A model generated the notes under the pieces. That model had not been told where the DNA came from. It saw only the letters and a program-made list of their open reading frames with translations, and made no database searches. Positions 1 through 4,502 of a stretch of DNA of 5,054 nt are shown here, in pieces. The position numbers and the translations under genes were made by a program. Each line of letters opens with the position of its first letter. Position 1 is the stretch's first letter. This DNA comes from Faecalibacterium sp. UBA7177 (lineage in GTDB: Bacteria > Bacillota > Clostridia > Oscillospirales > Ruminococcaceae), in NCBI GenBank assembly GCA_002491225.1, contig DKVN01000028.1, forward strand, positions 5,163 to 10,216, given 5' to 3'.

Positions 1-1
1 C

Positions 2-589
2 AGCAAGCTGCACGGCATCAAGGCCCTGCGCGAGTGCGCGGAGGTCACCCTGCAGGGCTGCGAGATCCGCTCGCCCGAGTTCGGCTGGTCGACGCGCGGC
101 GCGGTGATGACCGACTGCGAGCTTGAGAGCGAGTACTGCATGATGCGCTCGGATCACCTGCGCTTTCAGAATGTGCGGATGAAGGGCAAGTACTCGTTCC
201 AGTACATCAGCGACTCGGTGTTTGAGCACTGCACCTTTGACACCAAGGACGCCTTCTGGCACGCCAAAAATGTCACCGTGCGGGACTGTGTCATCAAGGG
301 GGAGTACCTCGCCTGGTACAGCGAGAATGTCACCTTTGAGCGCTGCAGGATCATCGGCACCCAGCCCCTCTGCTACTGCAAGGGCCTGCGGCTGATCGAC
401 TGCGAGATGCTGGACACCGACCTCGCCTTTGAGCGCTCGGAGGTGGAGGCCAGACTCACCGCGCCGATCCTCAGCATCAAAAACCCGCTGGCGGGGCATA
501 TCCATGTGCCCGAGGCCGGCGAGATCATCCGCGACCTCGAGGGCGCGGCGGGCGAGGTGATCCTCACCGGCGGGTGCCAGTGCGCCTGA
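2..589 (+). CDS. DUF3737-family repeat protein, C-terminal part (5' truncated by the window edge)
   Basis: The frame is open from the left edge to a TGA at 587-589 and gives 195 residues with no start in view. A GTG at 104 and an ATG at 107 lie in frame, but the repeat pattern runs straight through them, so neither is the true start. The sequence fits the DUF3737 family, whose members I recall as roughly 280 residues, so about two thirds would be present. Residues 15-147 are seven consecutive 19-residue units. Six of the seven have Cys at position 6 of the unit, as in VTVRDCVIKG and VTFERCRIIG, and aromatic residues recur near the end. This is what a right-handed parallel beta-helix looks like, with one coil per unit and a Cys ladder. 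The tail ends in GGCQCA. No signal peptide or membrane segment is visible in this part. The molecular function of the family is not known to me; a carbohydrate-related role would be a guess from the fold. It converges on the MATE gene. Confidence 0.8.
   Translation, partial: SKLHGIKALRECAEVTLQGCEIRSPEFGWSTRGAVMTDCELESEYCMMRSDHLRFQNVRMKGKYSFQYISDSVFEHCTFDTKDAFWHAKNVTVRDCVIKGEYLAWYSENVTFERCRIIGTQPLCYCKGLRLIDCEMLDTDLAFERSEVEARLTAPILSIKNPLAGHIHVPEAGEIIRDLEGAAGEVILTGGCQCA
44..442 (+). repeat. Seven tandem 19-residue (57-base) coding repeats of a predicted beta-helix
   Basis: Units begin at residues 15, 34, 53, 72, 91, 110 and 129 of the partial protein, without insertions. The pattern is two alternating hydrophobic residues, a charged pair, then Cys at position 6 (Q-G-C, T-D-C, E-H-C, R-D-C, E-R-C, I-D-C); the third unit has Val there instead. 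An eighth, diverged unit (from VEARLT) follows. The DNA units are not near-identical, so this is a protein-level repeat and not a recent duplication. Confidence 0.8.
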
Positions 590-649
590 GAGGGCCGCGC
601 GATGGGACAAGCAAAAGCGTAACATCGATAAAAATCGGCATAGAAGAGA

Positions 650-679
650 CCGCCCGGCCGGGATGACCCGACCGGGCGG
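650..679. terminator. Bidirectional hairpin terminator between convergent genes
   Basis: CCGCCCGG at 650-657 pairs with CCGGGCGG at 672-679. After one mismatch (658/671), CGGG at 659-662 pairs with CCCG at 667-670, leaving the tetraloop ATGA. To the right follows a modestly T-rich run (TCTTTGTCGCTTTT), serving the DUF3737 gene. On the minus strand the hairpin is followed by TCTCTTCT and then ATTTTTATC, serving the MATE gene. Both U-tracts are imperfect, but the stem is very stable and its place between two convergent stop codons fits a shared terminator. Confidence 0.75.
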
Positions 680-710
680 CGTCTTTGTCGCTTTTGCTGG
701 GGCCCCGCAC

Positions 711-2027
711 TCAGCCGCCCTTTTTCCGCAGCCAGAGGATCCGCGCGAGGTACAGCGCCAGCATCACGCCCCAGGAGGCGGCCTCGGCGTAGGCGATGAT
801 CATGTTGCCGCACACCCCGGCGAAGCTGTAGGAGAAGAGGATGCGGCAGCCCAGCGCGGTGATCCCGCCCAGGCTGGAATACAGCACATCCCCAACTCCC
901 TCCAGATACCCCCGCAGGGACATGCAGATGCCGTACACCACATAAAAGCTGGCGATCCGCGCAAAGAAGCCTCCGCCAATCGCCACCGCCTCCGGCCCGA
1001 CCCCGAACAGGGCGATCAGCGAGCCGCCGAACGGGATCACCAGCGCCGTCAGCCCAAGCGAGACCGCCACCATCAGGGTGAGCCCGGCCTTGACGATCCG
1101 GGGCGCGTCCTTGCGGCGGCCCGCGCCGCAGCTCTGGGCCACGATGGTGGAGATGCCGGAGCCGATGTTGATCATGGGCAGAAAGATGATCGTGTCGACC
1201 CGGTAGGCGGTGGTGATCGCCGCCACCGTCTGGGTGCCGAAGCCGTTCATAAAGTTCTGCAGCACAAGGTTGCCCGCCGCGTTGGTGCAGGACTGCAGCA
1301 TCGGCGGAACCCCCAGGGCCGCCCCCTCCCGGAGCACCGCCCGGCCTGCCTTCCAGCCGGCCAGCCGAAAGCGCAAAAACGCGTACCGGCGGCTGTAGCG
1401 GAGGAGAAAGACGGTCATAGCGGCCTGAGAGAGCACGGTCGCGAGGGCGGCCCCGTTCACCCCCATGCGCAGGCCCGGCACAAACAGCAGGTCCAGCGCA
1501 ACATTGACGACCGACGAGAGCAGCACCGAGAAAAAGGGCGCGCGGCTGTCCCCCGCCCCCCGCAGCGCCGCCGTGTAGACGTTGTACACCGCCATCACCG
1601 GGATGCCGGTCAGGATGATCCGCAGGTAGCTCTCGGCCATCCCGAAGGTGTCCGCCGGGGTGTCCAGCATCCGCAGCAGCGGGCCGGAAAAGGCGATCCC
1701 CAGCGCGGCCGCCGCCAGAAACGCCGCCCCGAGCAGGACAGTGAAAACAGAGAGGGCCCTGGTGATCGCCTCATGCGCGCCGCTGCCGAACTGCCGCGCG
1801 AACAGGATCCCCAGCCCCAGCGTAAAGCCGGTGAGGGAGAGCAGGAACAGATCGGTCACGCTGCCCGCGACCCCCACCGCCGCCAGCGCCTGTTCGCCCA
1901 CGGCGTTGCCCACGATAAAGGCGTCCGCCCAGTTGTAAAGCTGCTGGAGGATCCCACTCAGGATCAGCGGGACGCAGAACTTGATCAGAACCAGAAGATA
2001 CGCCTTCTGGTCTTGCTGCCGCGGCAT
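711..2027 (-). CDS. MATE-family multidrug/metabolite efflux transporter
   Basis: This predicted inner-membrane transporter of 438 residues is close to the usual MATE length of about 450 and should have 12 transmembrane helices in two MatE halves. MATE proteins export cationic drugs, dyes or metabolites using a Na+ or H+ gradient; the substrate cannot be read from sequence. Family marks include LQQLYNWADAFIVGN at 29-41, hydrophobic helices throughout, ALRGAGDSRAP at 154-164 in the first half, and the equivalent LRGYLEGVGD at 371-380 in the second, showing the internal pseudo-repeat. The ATG at 2027 is preferred over an in-frame GTG at 2036 because an AGGAGG lies 8 bases before the ATG and overlaps the GTG. 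The protein ends in RKKGG before TGA. The gene starts 58 bases after the toxin stop with no evident terminator between, so read-through from the toxin-antitoxin promoter is possible. GC is high, like the chromosome around it. Confidence 0.93.
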   Translation of the reverse strand: MPRQQDQKAYLLVLIKFCVPLILSGILQQLYNWADAFIVGNAVGEQALAAVGVAGSVTDLFLLSLTGFTLGLGILFARQFGSGAHEAITRALSVFTVLLGAAFLAAAALGIAFSGPLLRMLDTPADTFGMAESYLRIILTGIPVMAVYNVYTAALRGAGDSRAPFFSVLLSSVVNVALDLLFVPGLRMGVNGAALATVLSQAAMTVFLLRYSRRYAFLRFRLAGWKAGRAVLREGAALGVPPMLQSCTNAAGNLVLQNFMNGFGTQTVAAITTAYRVDTIIFLPMINIGSGISTIVAQSCGAGRRKDAPRIVKAGLTLMVAVSLGLTALVIPFGGSLIALFGVGPEAVAIGGGFFARIASFYVVYGICMSLRGYLEGVGDVLYSSLGGITALGCRILFSYSFAGVCGNMIIAYAEAASWGVMLALYLARILWLRKKGG

Positions 2028-2035
2028 GATCGGCA

Positions 2036-2041
2036 CCTCCT
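2036..2041 (-). promoter_or_regulatory. Strong ribosome binding site that decides the MATE start
   Basis: On the minus strand the sequence reads GGGAGGAGGTG and then CCGATC before ATG. The AGGAGG core is 8 bases from the ATG at 2027 and would be too close to serve the GTG at 2036. Confidence 0.8.
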
Positions 2042-2061
2042 CCCGGCAGGGTCGGAACAGA

Positions 2062-2083
2062 CAGCGGAATGCCAGCGAAATGC
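2062..2083. repeat. Tandem imperfect 11-bp direct repeat between toxin and MATE genes
   Basis: CAGCGGAATGC at 2062-2072 is followed directly by CAGCGAAATGC at 2073-2083, 10 of 11 bases identical. The copies are abutting, with a period of one helical turn. They lie just after the toxin stop and about 35 bases before the MATE start, a position suited to a regulator site, although no clear promoter hexamers were found beside them. Chance duplication cannot be excluded. Confidence 0.5.
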
Positions 2084-2085
2084 GG

Positions 2086-2397
2086 TTATTTTAACAGGCG
2101 CTCATGATCTCTTCCGCCGTAAATGACCCGTGCTACGGTAACGGTTTTTTCATTCTCGTCGACATAATAGAACATACAATAGTTCCCGACCACAGCTTTT
2201 CGGTATTCCCGTTTCAAGGGGCGAATGGGCAGATAAACCGCATACAGATAGGGAAAATCGGTCAACTGCTCCGCGGTTTCAATCAGTCGGGTTGACAGGC
2301 GCTGTGCGGCTGCCGGGTTTTTCAGCTCCTGGCTGATGTACCGTGCGATCTCGACCATGTCCTGCCGGGCCAGCGGCAGAAACTCAAGCCTGACCAT
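2086..2397 (-). CDS. RelE/ParE-superfamily type II toxin
   Basis: The 103-residue product is typical of the family. It opens with MVRLEFLPLARQDM, has an amphipathic helical pair (VEIARYISQEL at 16-25, then NPAAAQRL) and ends in the beta-sheet core: YRKAVVGNYCMFYYVDE at 65-81, TVTVARVIYGGRD at 85-97 and HERLL. This is the ParE/RelE fold. Whether it cleaves mRNA on the ribosome (RelE/YoeB) or poisons gyrase (ParE) is not settled. Basic and Tyr residues at 63-66, Arg90, Tyr93 and Arg96 could serve an RNase, but the helical hairpin is ParE-like. The ATG at 2397 lies inside the last codons of the antitoxin, giving a 14-base overlap and a weak upstream GGGGAAGAG, so translation is probably coupled. 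An ATG at 2418 would add seven residues and deepen the overlap; I consider it less likely. GC is clearly below the flanks. Confidence 0.88.
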   Translation of the reverse strand: MVRLEFLPLARQDMVEIARYISQELKNPAAAQRLSTRLIETAEQLTDFPYLYAVYLPIRPLKREYRKAVVGNYCMFYYVDENEKTVTVARVIYGGRDHERLLK

Positions 2398-2668
2398 CCT
2401 GCTCTTCCCCGATCGCATTCCGCATGGCCTGCATGACTTCCTTTGCCGTGTATCTCTGGCCAGTCAGCTCCGCTTCTCTCTCGGCCGCCTGCAATTTGTA
2501 GTAGACCTCACTGTCAAAATGCAGCTTCTCATAGGCATCCATGCTCAAAACGACCATATCACCCACGCCGTTTTTGGTCAAAAAAACCGGTTTTGCCGTT
2601 TCATGCACCTGCTTCGATATTTCAGCGAACTTGTTCCGCAGATCAGACACCGGGCGGATCGAATTCAT
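2384..2668 (-). CDS. Phd/YefM-family antitoxin
   Basis: This 94-residue protein is the first gene of the module and would bind and neutralise the downstream toxin while repressing their promoter. Residues 1-50 match the Phd/YefM DNA-binding half: NSIRPVSDLRNKFAEISKQV, then ETAKPVFLTKNGVGDMVVLS and MDAYEKL. The charged helical C-terminal part (about 51-94, AAEREAELTG onward) is the expected toxin-binding region, usually disordered when free. The ATG at 2668 is chosen because GGAGG lies 8 bases upstream; an in-frame GTG at 2683 would add five residues but sits on the 5' side of that site. The 3' end overlaps the toxin start by 14 bases. The coding DNA includes AT-rich stretches such as the tract around 2575-2595, unlike the neighbouring sporulation genes, which suggests transfer. 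Confidence 0.92.
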   Translation of the reverse strand: MNSIRPVSDLRNKFAEISKQVHETAKPVFLTKNGVGDMVVLSMDAYEKLHFDSEVYYKLQAAEREAELTGQRYTAKEVMQAMRNAIGEEQDGQA

Positions 2669-2676
2669 AAAGACCA

Positions 2677-2681
2677 CCTCC
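2677..2681 (-). promoter_or_regulatory. Ribosome binding site of the antitoxin gene
   Basis: The minus strand reads GTGGAGGTGGTCTTT before ATG. The GGAGG core is 8 bases from the ATG at 2668, which favours that start over the GTG at 2683. Confidence 0.75.
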
Positions 2682-2683
2682 AC

Positions 2684-2696
2684 TGATATCTTATCA
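2684..2696. promoter_or_regulatory. Candidate antitoxin operator palindrome
   Basis: TGATA at 2684-2688 and TATCA at 2692-2696 form a perfect 5-bp inverted repeat around TCT. It overlaps the predicted -10 and lies 15 bases before the antitoxin start. Phd/YefM antitoxins repress their own promoter by binding short palindromes of this size near the -10. The site itself is inferred. Confidence 0.5.
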
Positions 2697-2722
2697 TAAT
2701 TGCGCTAAAAAATCAACGACAA
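2693..2722 (-). promoter_or_regulatory. Sigma-A-type promoter of the toxin-antitoxin operon
   Basis: On the minus strand, TTGTCG (2717-2722) and TATGAT (2693-2698) are 18 bases apart. An overlapping alternative is TTGATT (2711-2716) with TAAGAT (2688-2693) and a 17-base spacer. Both are partial matches to TTGACA/TATAAT, in a locally AT-rich stretch just before the antitoxin ribosome binding site. Confidence 0.55.
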
Positions 2723-2729
2723 AAGCCCC

Positions 2730-2758
2730 ATCGTCTCCTTGACGATCCGGTCACCGGA
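2730..2758. repeat. Two adjoining short inverted repeats upstream of the toxin-antitoxin promoter
   Basis: ATCGTC at 2730-2735 pairs with GACGAT at 2741-2746 around TCCTT. Sharing one base, TCCGGT at 2746-2751 mirrors ACCGGA at 2753-2758 around a single C. The second is too tight for an RNA hairpin and would suit a DNA-bound dimer. No T-run follows on either strand close enough for a terminator. No function is assigned. Confidence 0.4.
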
Positions 2759-2781
2759 GTTGGTCGCTGCCTCTTCAAAGC

Positions 2782-2815
2782 AAAAAACCCGGCCATGCGA
2801 GATGACCGGGCTTTT
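2782..2815 (-). terminator. Intrinsic terminator of tRNA-Asn
   Basis: On the minus strand CCCGGTCAT (2810-2802) pairs with ATGGCCGGG (2796-2788), with one T-G pair, around the loop CTCGC. Six T residues follow at once (2787-2782). It begins just past the tRNA CCA end, exactly where a tRNA terminator is expected. An A-run on the other side means it could also work weakly on the plus strand. Confidence 0.9.
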
Positions 2816-2816
2816 C

Positions 2817-2892
2817 TGGCTCCCCCTGTTGGGCTCGAACCAACGACCCTGCGGTTAACAGCCGCATGCTCTACCGACTGAGCTAAGGAGGA
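2817..2892 (-). tRNA. tRNA-Asn (anticodon GTT)
   Basis: The full cloverleaf can be folded by eye. The acceptor is TCCTCCT with AGGGGGA (six Watson-Crick pairs and one T-G), the D-arm GCTC/GAGC with loop AGTCGGTA, and the anticodon stem TGCGG/CCGCA with loop CTGTTAA. GTT is at 2857-2859 and reads Asn codons AAC/AAU. The T-arm is GTTGG/CCAAC around TTCGAGC. The discriminator is G and the CCA end is encoded (2817-2819). The 76-base length is normal. It is a single tRNA, not part of a cluster here, with its own promoter and terminator. Confidence 0.97.
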
Positions 2893-2909
2893 TTATTGAA
2901 TGCTTTGTT

Positions 2910-2938
2910 ATTATACTCTGCTTTGCGCGAAAATGCAA
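2910..2938 (-). promoter_or_regulatory. Sigma-A promoter of tRNA-Asn
   Basis: On the minus strand, TTGCAT (2933-2938) and a perfect TATAAT (2910-2915) are separated by 17 bases. The -10 ends 17 bases before the mature tRNA 5' end, leaving a short leader for RNase P to remove. The region is AT-rich against GC-rich surroundings. Confidence 0.88.
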
Positions 2939-2968
2939 GCCCTTTTTTGCGGGTGCCGGGCTTTTTTT
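2937..2968. terminator. Weak hairpin with T-run between spoIIP and the tRNA promoter
   Basis: AAGCCC at 2937-2942 pairs with GGGCTT at 2958-2963 around 15 bases, and the plus strand continues in a run of T (2962-2968). On the minus strand the same stem is followed by GCATTTT and could end spoIIP transcription weakly; there its 3' arm overlaps the -35 of the tRNA promoter by two bases. TTTTTTGCGGG occurs twice here (from 2943 and from 2963). No plus-strand gene ends here, so the minus-strand use is more sensible despite the poorer tract. Confidence 0.35.
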
Positions 2969-3020
2969 GCGGGCGCGGCTGGGCCGTGGGCTGAACAGCG
3001 GGCGGGGGCCGCGGCTCCCG

Positions 3021-3049
3021 CACCGCCGCGCCGCTACGGCGCGGCGGTG
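3021..3049 (-). other. Perfect 13-bp hairpin with the spoIIP stop codon in its loop
   Basis: CACCGCCGCGCCG at 3021-3033 is the exact reverse complement of 3037-3049, and the three-base loop is CTA, which is the TAG stop of spoIIP on the minus strand. The 5' arm encodes the last residues (T-A-A-P). All but a few pairs are G-C. No U-tract follows, so it is not a standard intrinsic terminator. It may block 3' exonucleases, slow ribosomes at termination, or act with the weak hairpin further down. Confidence 0.7.
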
Positions 3050-4254
3050 AAGAGCTCGGCGAGGGCCGCGCCGACCAGGTCGCCCGCGTTGAGGGCCTCC
3101 TCGATGGTATTGGCGTGGCCGCCCACCTCGATCAGCAGGCTGCCGGTGGTGAGGTCCTGGTTGTAGTAGCGGTAGTCGAAGAGCACCGGGCGGGTCAGAC
3201 CGGGGCTGCGGCGCTCCATCACGGCCTGCCAGGCCGCCGCGAACCGCAGGTTCTCGCGGAAGTTGGGCAGGTTGCCGCCCTTGTCCGCCCCGCAGATGAT
3301 CATCACCTGGGCGCAGGGCTTGCCGTCGATCTCGGCCAGCGGCTTGACCCGGGTGCCGTCCGGCTGCTCGATCGCGTCCCGGTGGACATCCAGCACCACC
3401 TTGATGCTGGGGTACTCGGCCAGGTACCGCCGCACCGTCTCGTTCGATTTGGCGTAGCTGCCGTTGTAGCTGGGGTAGTCGTGCAGGGTGGTGTCCTGCA
3501 GGGTGACGATGCCGGCCGCGTTCAACTGGGCGGCGATCCGGGCCCCCACCGCCGCCATGTTGACCGCCGTGTCGGTGCTGCGGCAGGTGAAATCGGGGTC
3601 GTACCAGCCGTTGTCGGCCAGCTCGTAGGTCTCGGTGGCGTGGGTGTGCATGATCAGCACCTGCGGCGCGTCGCTGGCCGGGTCGATGGCAAAGGGCAGC
3701 CCTTCGGTGATGATCTGCGCCACCTCGGCGTCGGGCAGGGCGGTGCAGTTTTTGATGCTGGCCGTGCCGCAGGGGATGTAGCCATCCCCGCTGCCCTGCT
3801 GGTAGTGGGCCGAGACGATTTTGCCCGCCCCGGCGGGCGGGTCGCTGGCCGGGGCAGGGGTGGCGGCGGGCGGCGGGATCTCGCCGGGCAGGGGGCTGGG
3901 ATCGGCGGCGGGGCGCGCGGGCTGGGCGGTCGGGCCGGGGGCGGAATTGGCATTGGGGTCGCTCTGGGGCCCGCTCTCATCCCTGTCCGCGGACGCGCCG
4001 CTAATCGCCGGGGCGGCGGGCTCGTCCGCATCGGGGGCCGGGGAGGGCTGGGCCGCCGCGGGTTCGGCCTCGGCCAGCCCCTGCAGGGCGGCTTCGGCCG
4101 CGGCGGCGGGGCTGGCGAAAAAGCTGCCCGCCGCCAGCGCCGCGCCGCCAAGGCCCGCCGGGCGCAGGGTCTGCCGGGCGCAGAACCAGAGGGTGGCGGC
4201 CAGCGCCGCCGTCAGGGCCGTCTGCGCCGCCCGCCGCGCCCATCTCCTGCGCAT
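3034..4254 (-). CDS. spoIIP: Stage II sporulation protein P (peptidoglycan amidase/endopeptidase)
   Basis: SpoIIP removes and cuts peptidoglycan stem peptides and works with SpoIID and SpoIIM at the septal membrane, driving engulfment of the forespore. The 406-residue length matches known family members (about 400). Residues 1-10 are Arg-rich, 11-27 form a single membrane anchor (TALTAALAATLWF), and about 50-145 are a Pro/Ala-rich, low-complexity linker that should lie outside the membrane. The catalytic domain spans about 196-403 and has the expected metal-site motifs: LIMHTHATETYE with His203 and His205, VVLDVHRDA with His291, and LLIEVGG with Glu376. The ATG at 4254 has AGGGGG nine bases upstream. 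A second ATG, 11 bases further on, is out of frame. It lies downstream of gpr as in Bacillus, but 248 bases away. In Bacillus the gene depends on sigma-E; no good sigma-E promoter could be seen here. The linker is longer and richer in Ala/Pro than I would expect, in line with the high GC. Confidence 0.95.
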   Translation of the reverse strand: MRRRWARRAAQTALTAALAATLWFCARQTLRPAGLGGAALAAGSFFASPAAAAEAALQGLAEAEPAAAQPSPAPDADEPAAPAISGASADRDESGPQSDPNANSAPGPTAQPARPAADPSPLPGEIPPPAATPAPASDPPAGAGKIVSAHYQQGSGDGYIPCGTASIKNCTALPDAEVAQIITEGLPFAIDPASDAPQVLIMHTHATETYELADNGWYDPDFTCRSTDTAVNMAAVGARIAAQLNAAGIVTLQDTTLHDYPSYNGSYAKSNETVRRYLAEYPSIKVVLDVHRDAIEQPDGTRVKPLAEIDGKPCAQVMIICGADKGGNLPNFRENLRFAAAWQAVMERRSPGLTRPVLFDYRYYNQDLTTGSLLIEVGGHANTIEEALNAGDLVGAALAELFTAAP

Positions 4255-4263
4255 ATCGCACCG

Positions 4264-4269
4264 CCCCCT
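4264..4269 (-). promoter_or_regulatory. Ribosome binding site of spoIIP
   Basis: The minus strand reads AAAGGGGGCGG and then TGCGAT before ATG. AGGGGG is nine bases from the ATG at 4254. It is a moderate match to the anti-Shine-Dalgarno sequence. Confidence 0.5.
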
Positions 4270-4289
4270 TTGCCGCCGTCCCGGCCCCT

Positions 4290-4308
4290 CTCGCTTACAA
4301 CTCGCTTA
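4290..4308. repeat. Tandem 8-bp direct repeat upstream of spoIIP
   Basis: CTCGCTTA occurs at 4290-4297 and again at 4301-4308, with CAA between, so the period is 11 bases. It lies in the only AT-richer patch of the gpr-spoIIP gap (about 4290-4320), 36-54 bases before the spoIIP start. That is where a promoter or activator site would be. I could not fit sigma-E, sigma-F, sigma-G or sigma-A hexamers convincingly; GCATATC on the minus strand resembles a sigma-E -35 but lacks a partner -10. Confidence 0.5.
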
Positions 4309-4405
4309 TAAGAGGATATGCGGCGGCGGGGCGGCGGTATGCCGGGGCCGGGGGCAGGGGGGTTGGCGGGCGTGGCGCGGCAAGGACGGACGCGGGACAG
4401 TTCCA

Positions 4406-4446
4406 CCGACACGGGCCGGGGCGGCGGGCAATCCGGCCCGTGTCGG
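4406..4446 (-). repeat. Perfect 14-bp inverted repeat between gpr and spoIIP
   Basis: CCGACACGGGCCGG at 4406-4419 is exactly mirrored at 4433-4446 around a 13-base loop (4420-4432). It would form a very stable hairpin in gpr read-through RNA. No T-run follows on the minus strand, so it is not a classical terminator. The rest of the 4255-4502 gap holds the other hairpin, the 8-bp direct repeat and the spoIIP ribosome binding site; I see no gene in it. Confidence 0.7.
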
Positions 4447-4458
4447 GCGGGCTGGCGA

Positions 4459-4496
4459 CAGCACCGGTGCCCGGCGGCCGCCCAGCACCCGTGCTG
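4459..4496 (-). repeat. Imperfect 12-bp inverted repeat just after gpr
   Basis: CAGCACCGGTGC at 4459-4470 pairs with GCACCCGTGCTG at 4485-4496 with a single mismatch. The loop (4471-4484) itself contains the palindrome GGCGGCCGCC. It begins six bases past the gpr stop on the minus strand and may protect or end the gpr message, although no U-run follows. Confidence 0.6.
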
Positions 4497-4502
4497 CCCG
4501 CC

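Noticed and set aside
104..109. GTG/ATG as the start of the DUF3737-type gene
   Set aside because: The frame stays open to the window edge and the 19-residue repeat pattern begins upstream of these codons, so they are internal.
590..649. Small gene or RNA between the DUF3737 gene and its terminator
   Set aside because: It is only 60 bases long, with no ribosome binding site and start pair; the small CGAT-AAAA-ATCG palindrome is too weak to call.
663..2126. Long plus-strand open frame opposite the MATE gene
   Set aside because: The product is rich in Arg, Gln, Gly, His and Pro with no recognisable domain, and it runs antisense to a clear 12-helix transporter. High GC leaves few stops in this frame.
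2700..2900. Prophage or island attachment site at the tRNA 3' end
   Set aside because: I looked for a second copy of the tRNA T-arm or acceptor sequence downstream and found none in the window, and no integrase gene is present.
2941..2972. CRISPR-like short repeat (TTTTTTGCGGG twice)
   Set aside because: There are only two copies 20 bases apart, with no third unit, and both fall within a terminator-like hairpin region.
3654..4151. Second minus-strand open frame inside spoIIP
   Set aside because: It gives a Pro/Arg-rich string from the linker region in another frame, has no start signal, and lies wholly within the real gene.
3115..4311. Long plus-strand open frame opposite spoIIP
   Set aside because: The translation is a Gly/Arg/Val-rich low-complexity string, antisense to SpoIIP whose catalytic motifs are intact; it is a by-product of GC content.
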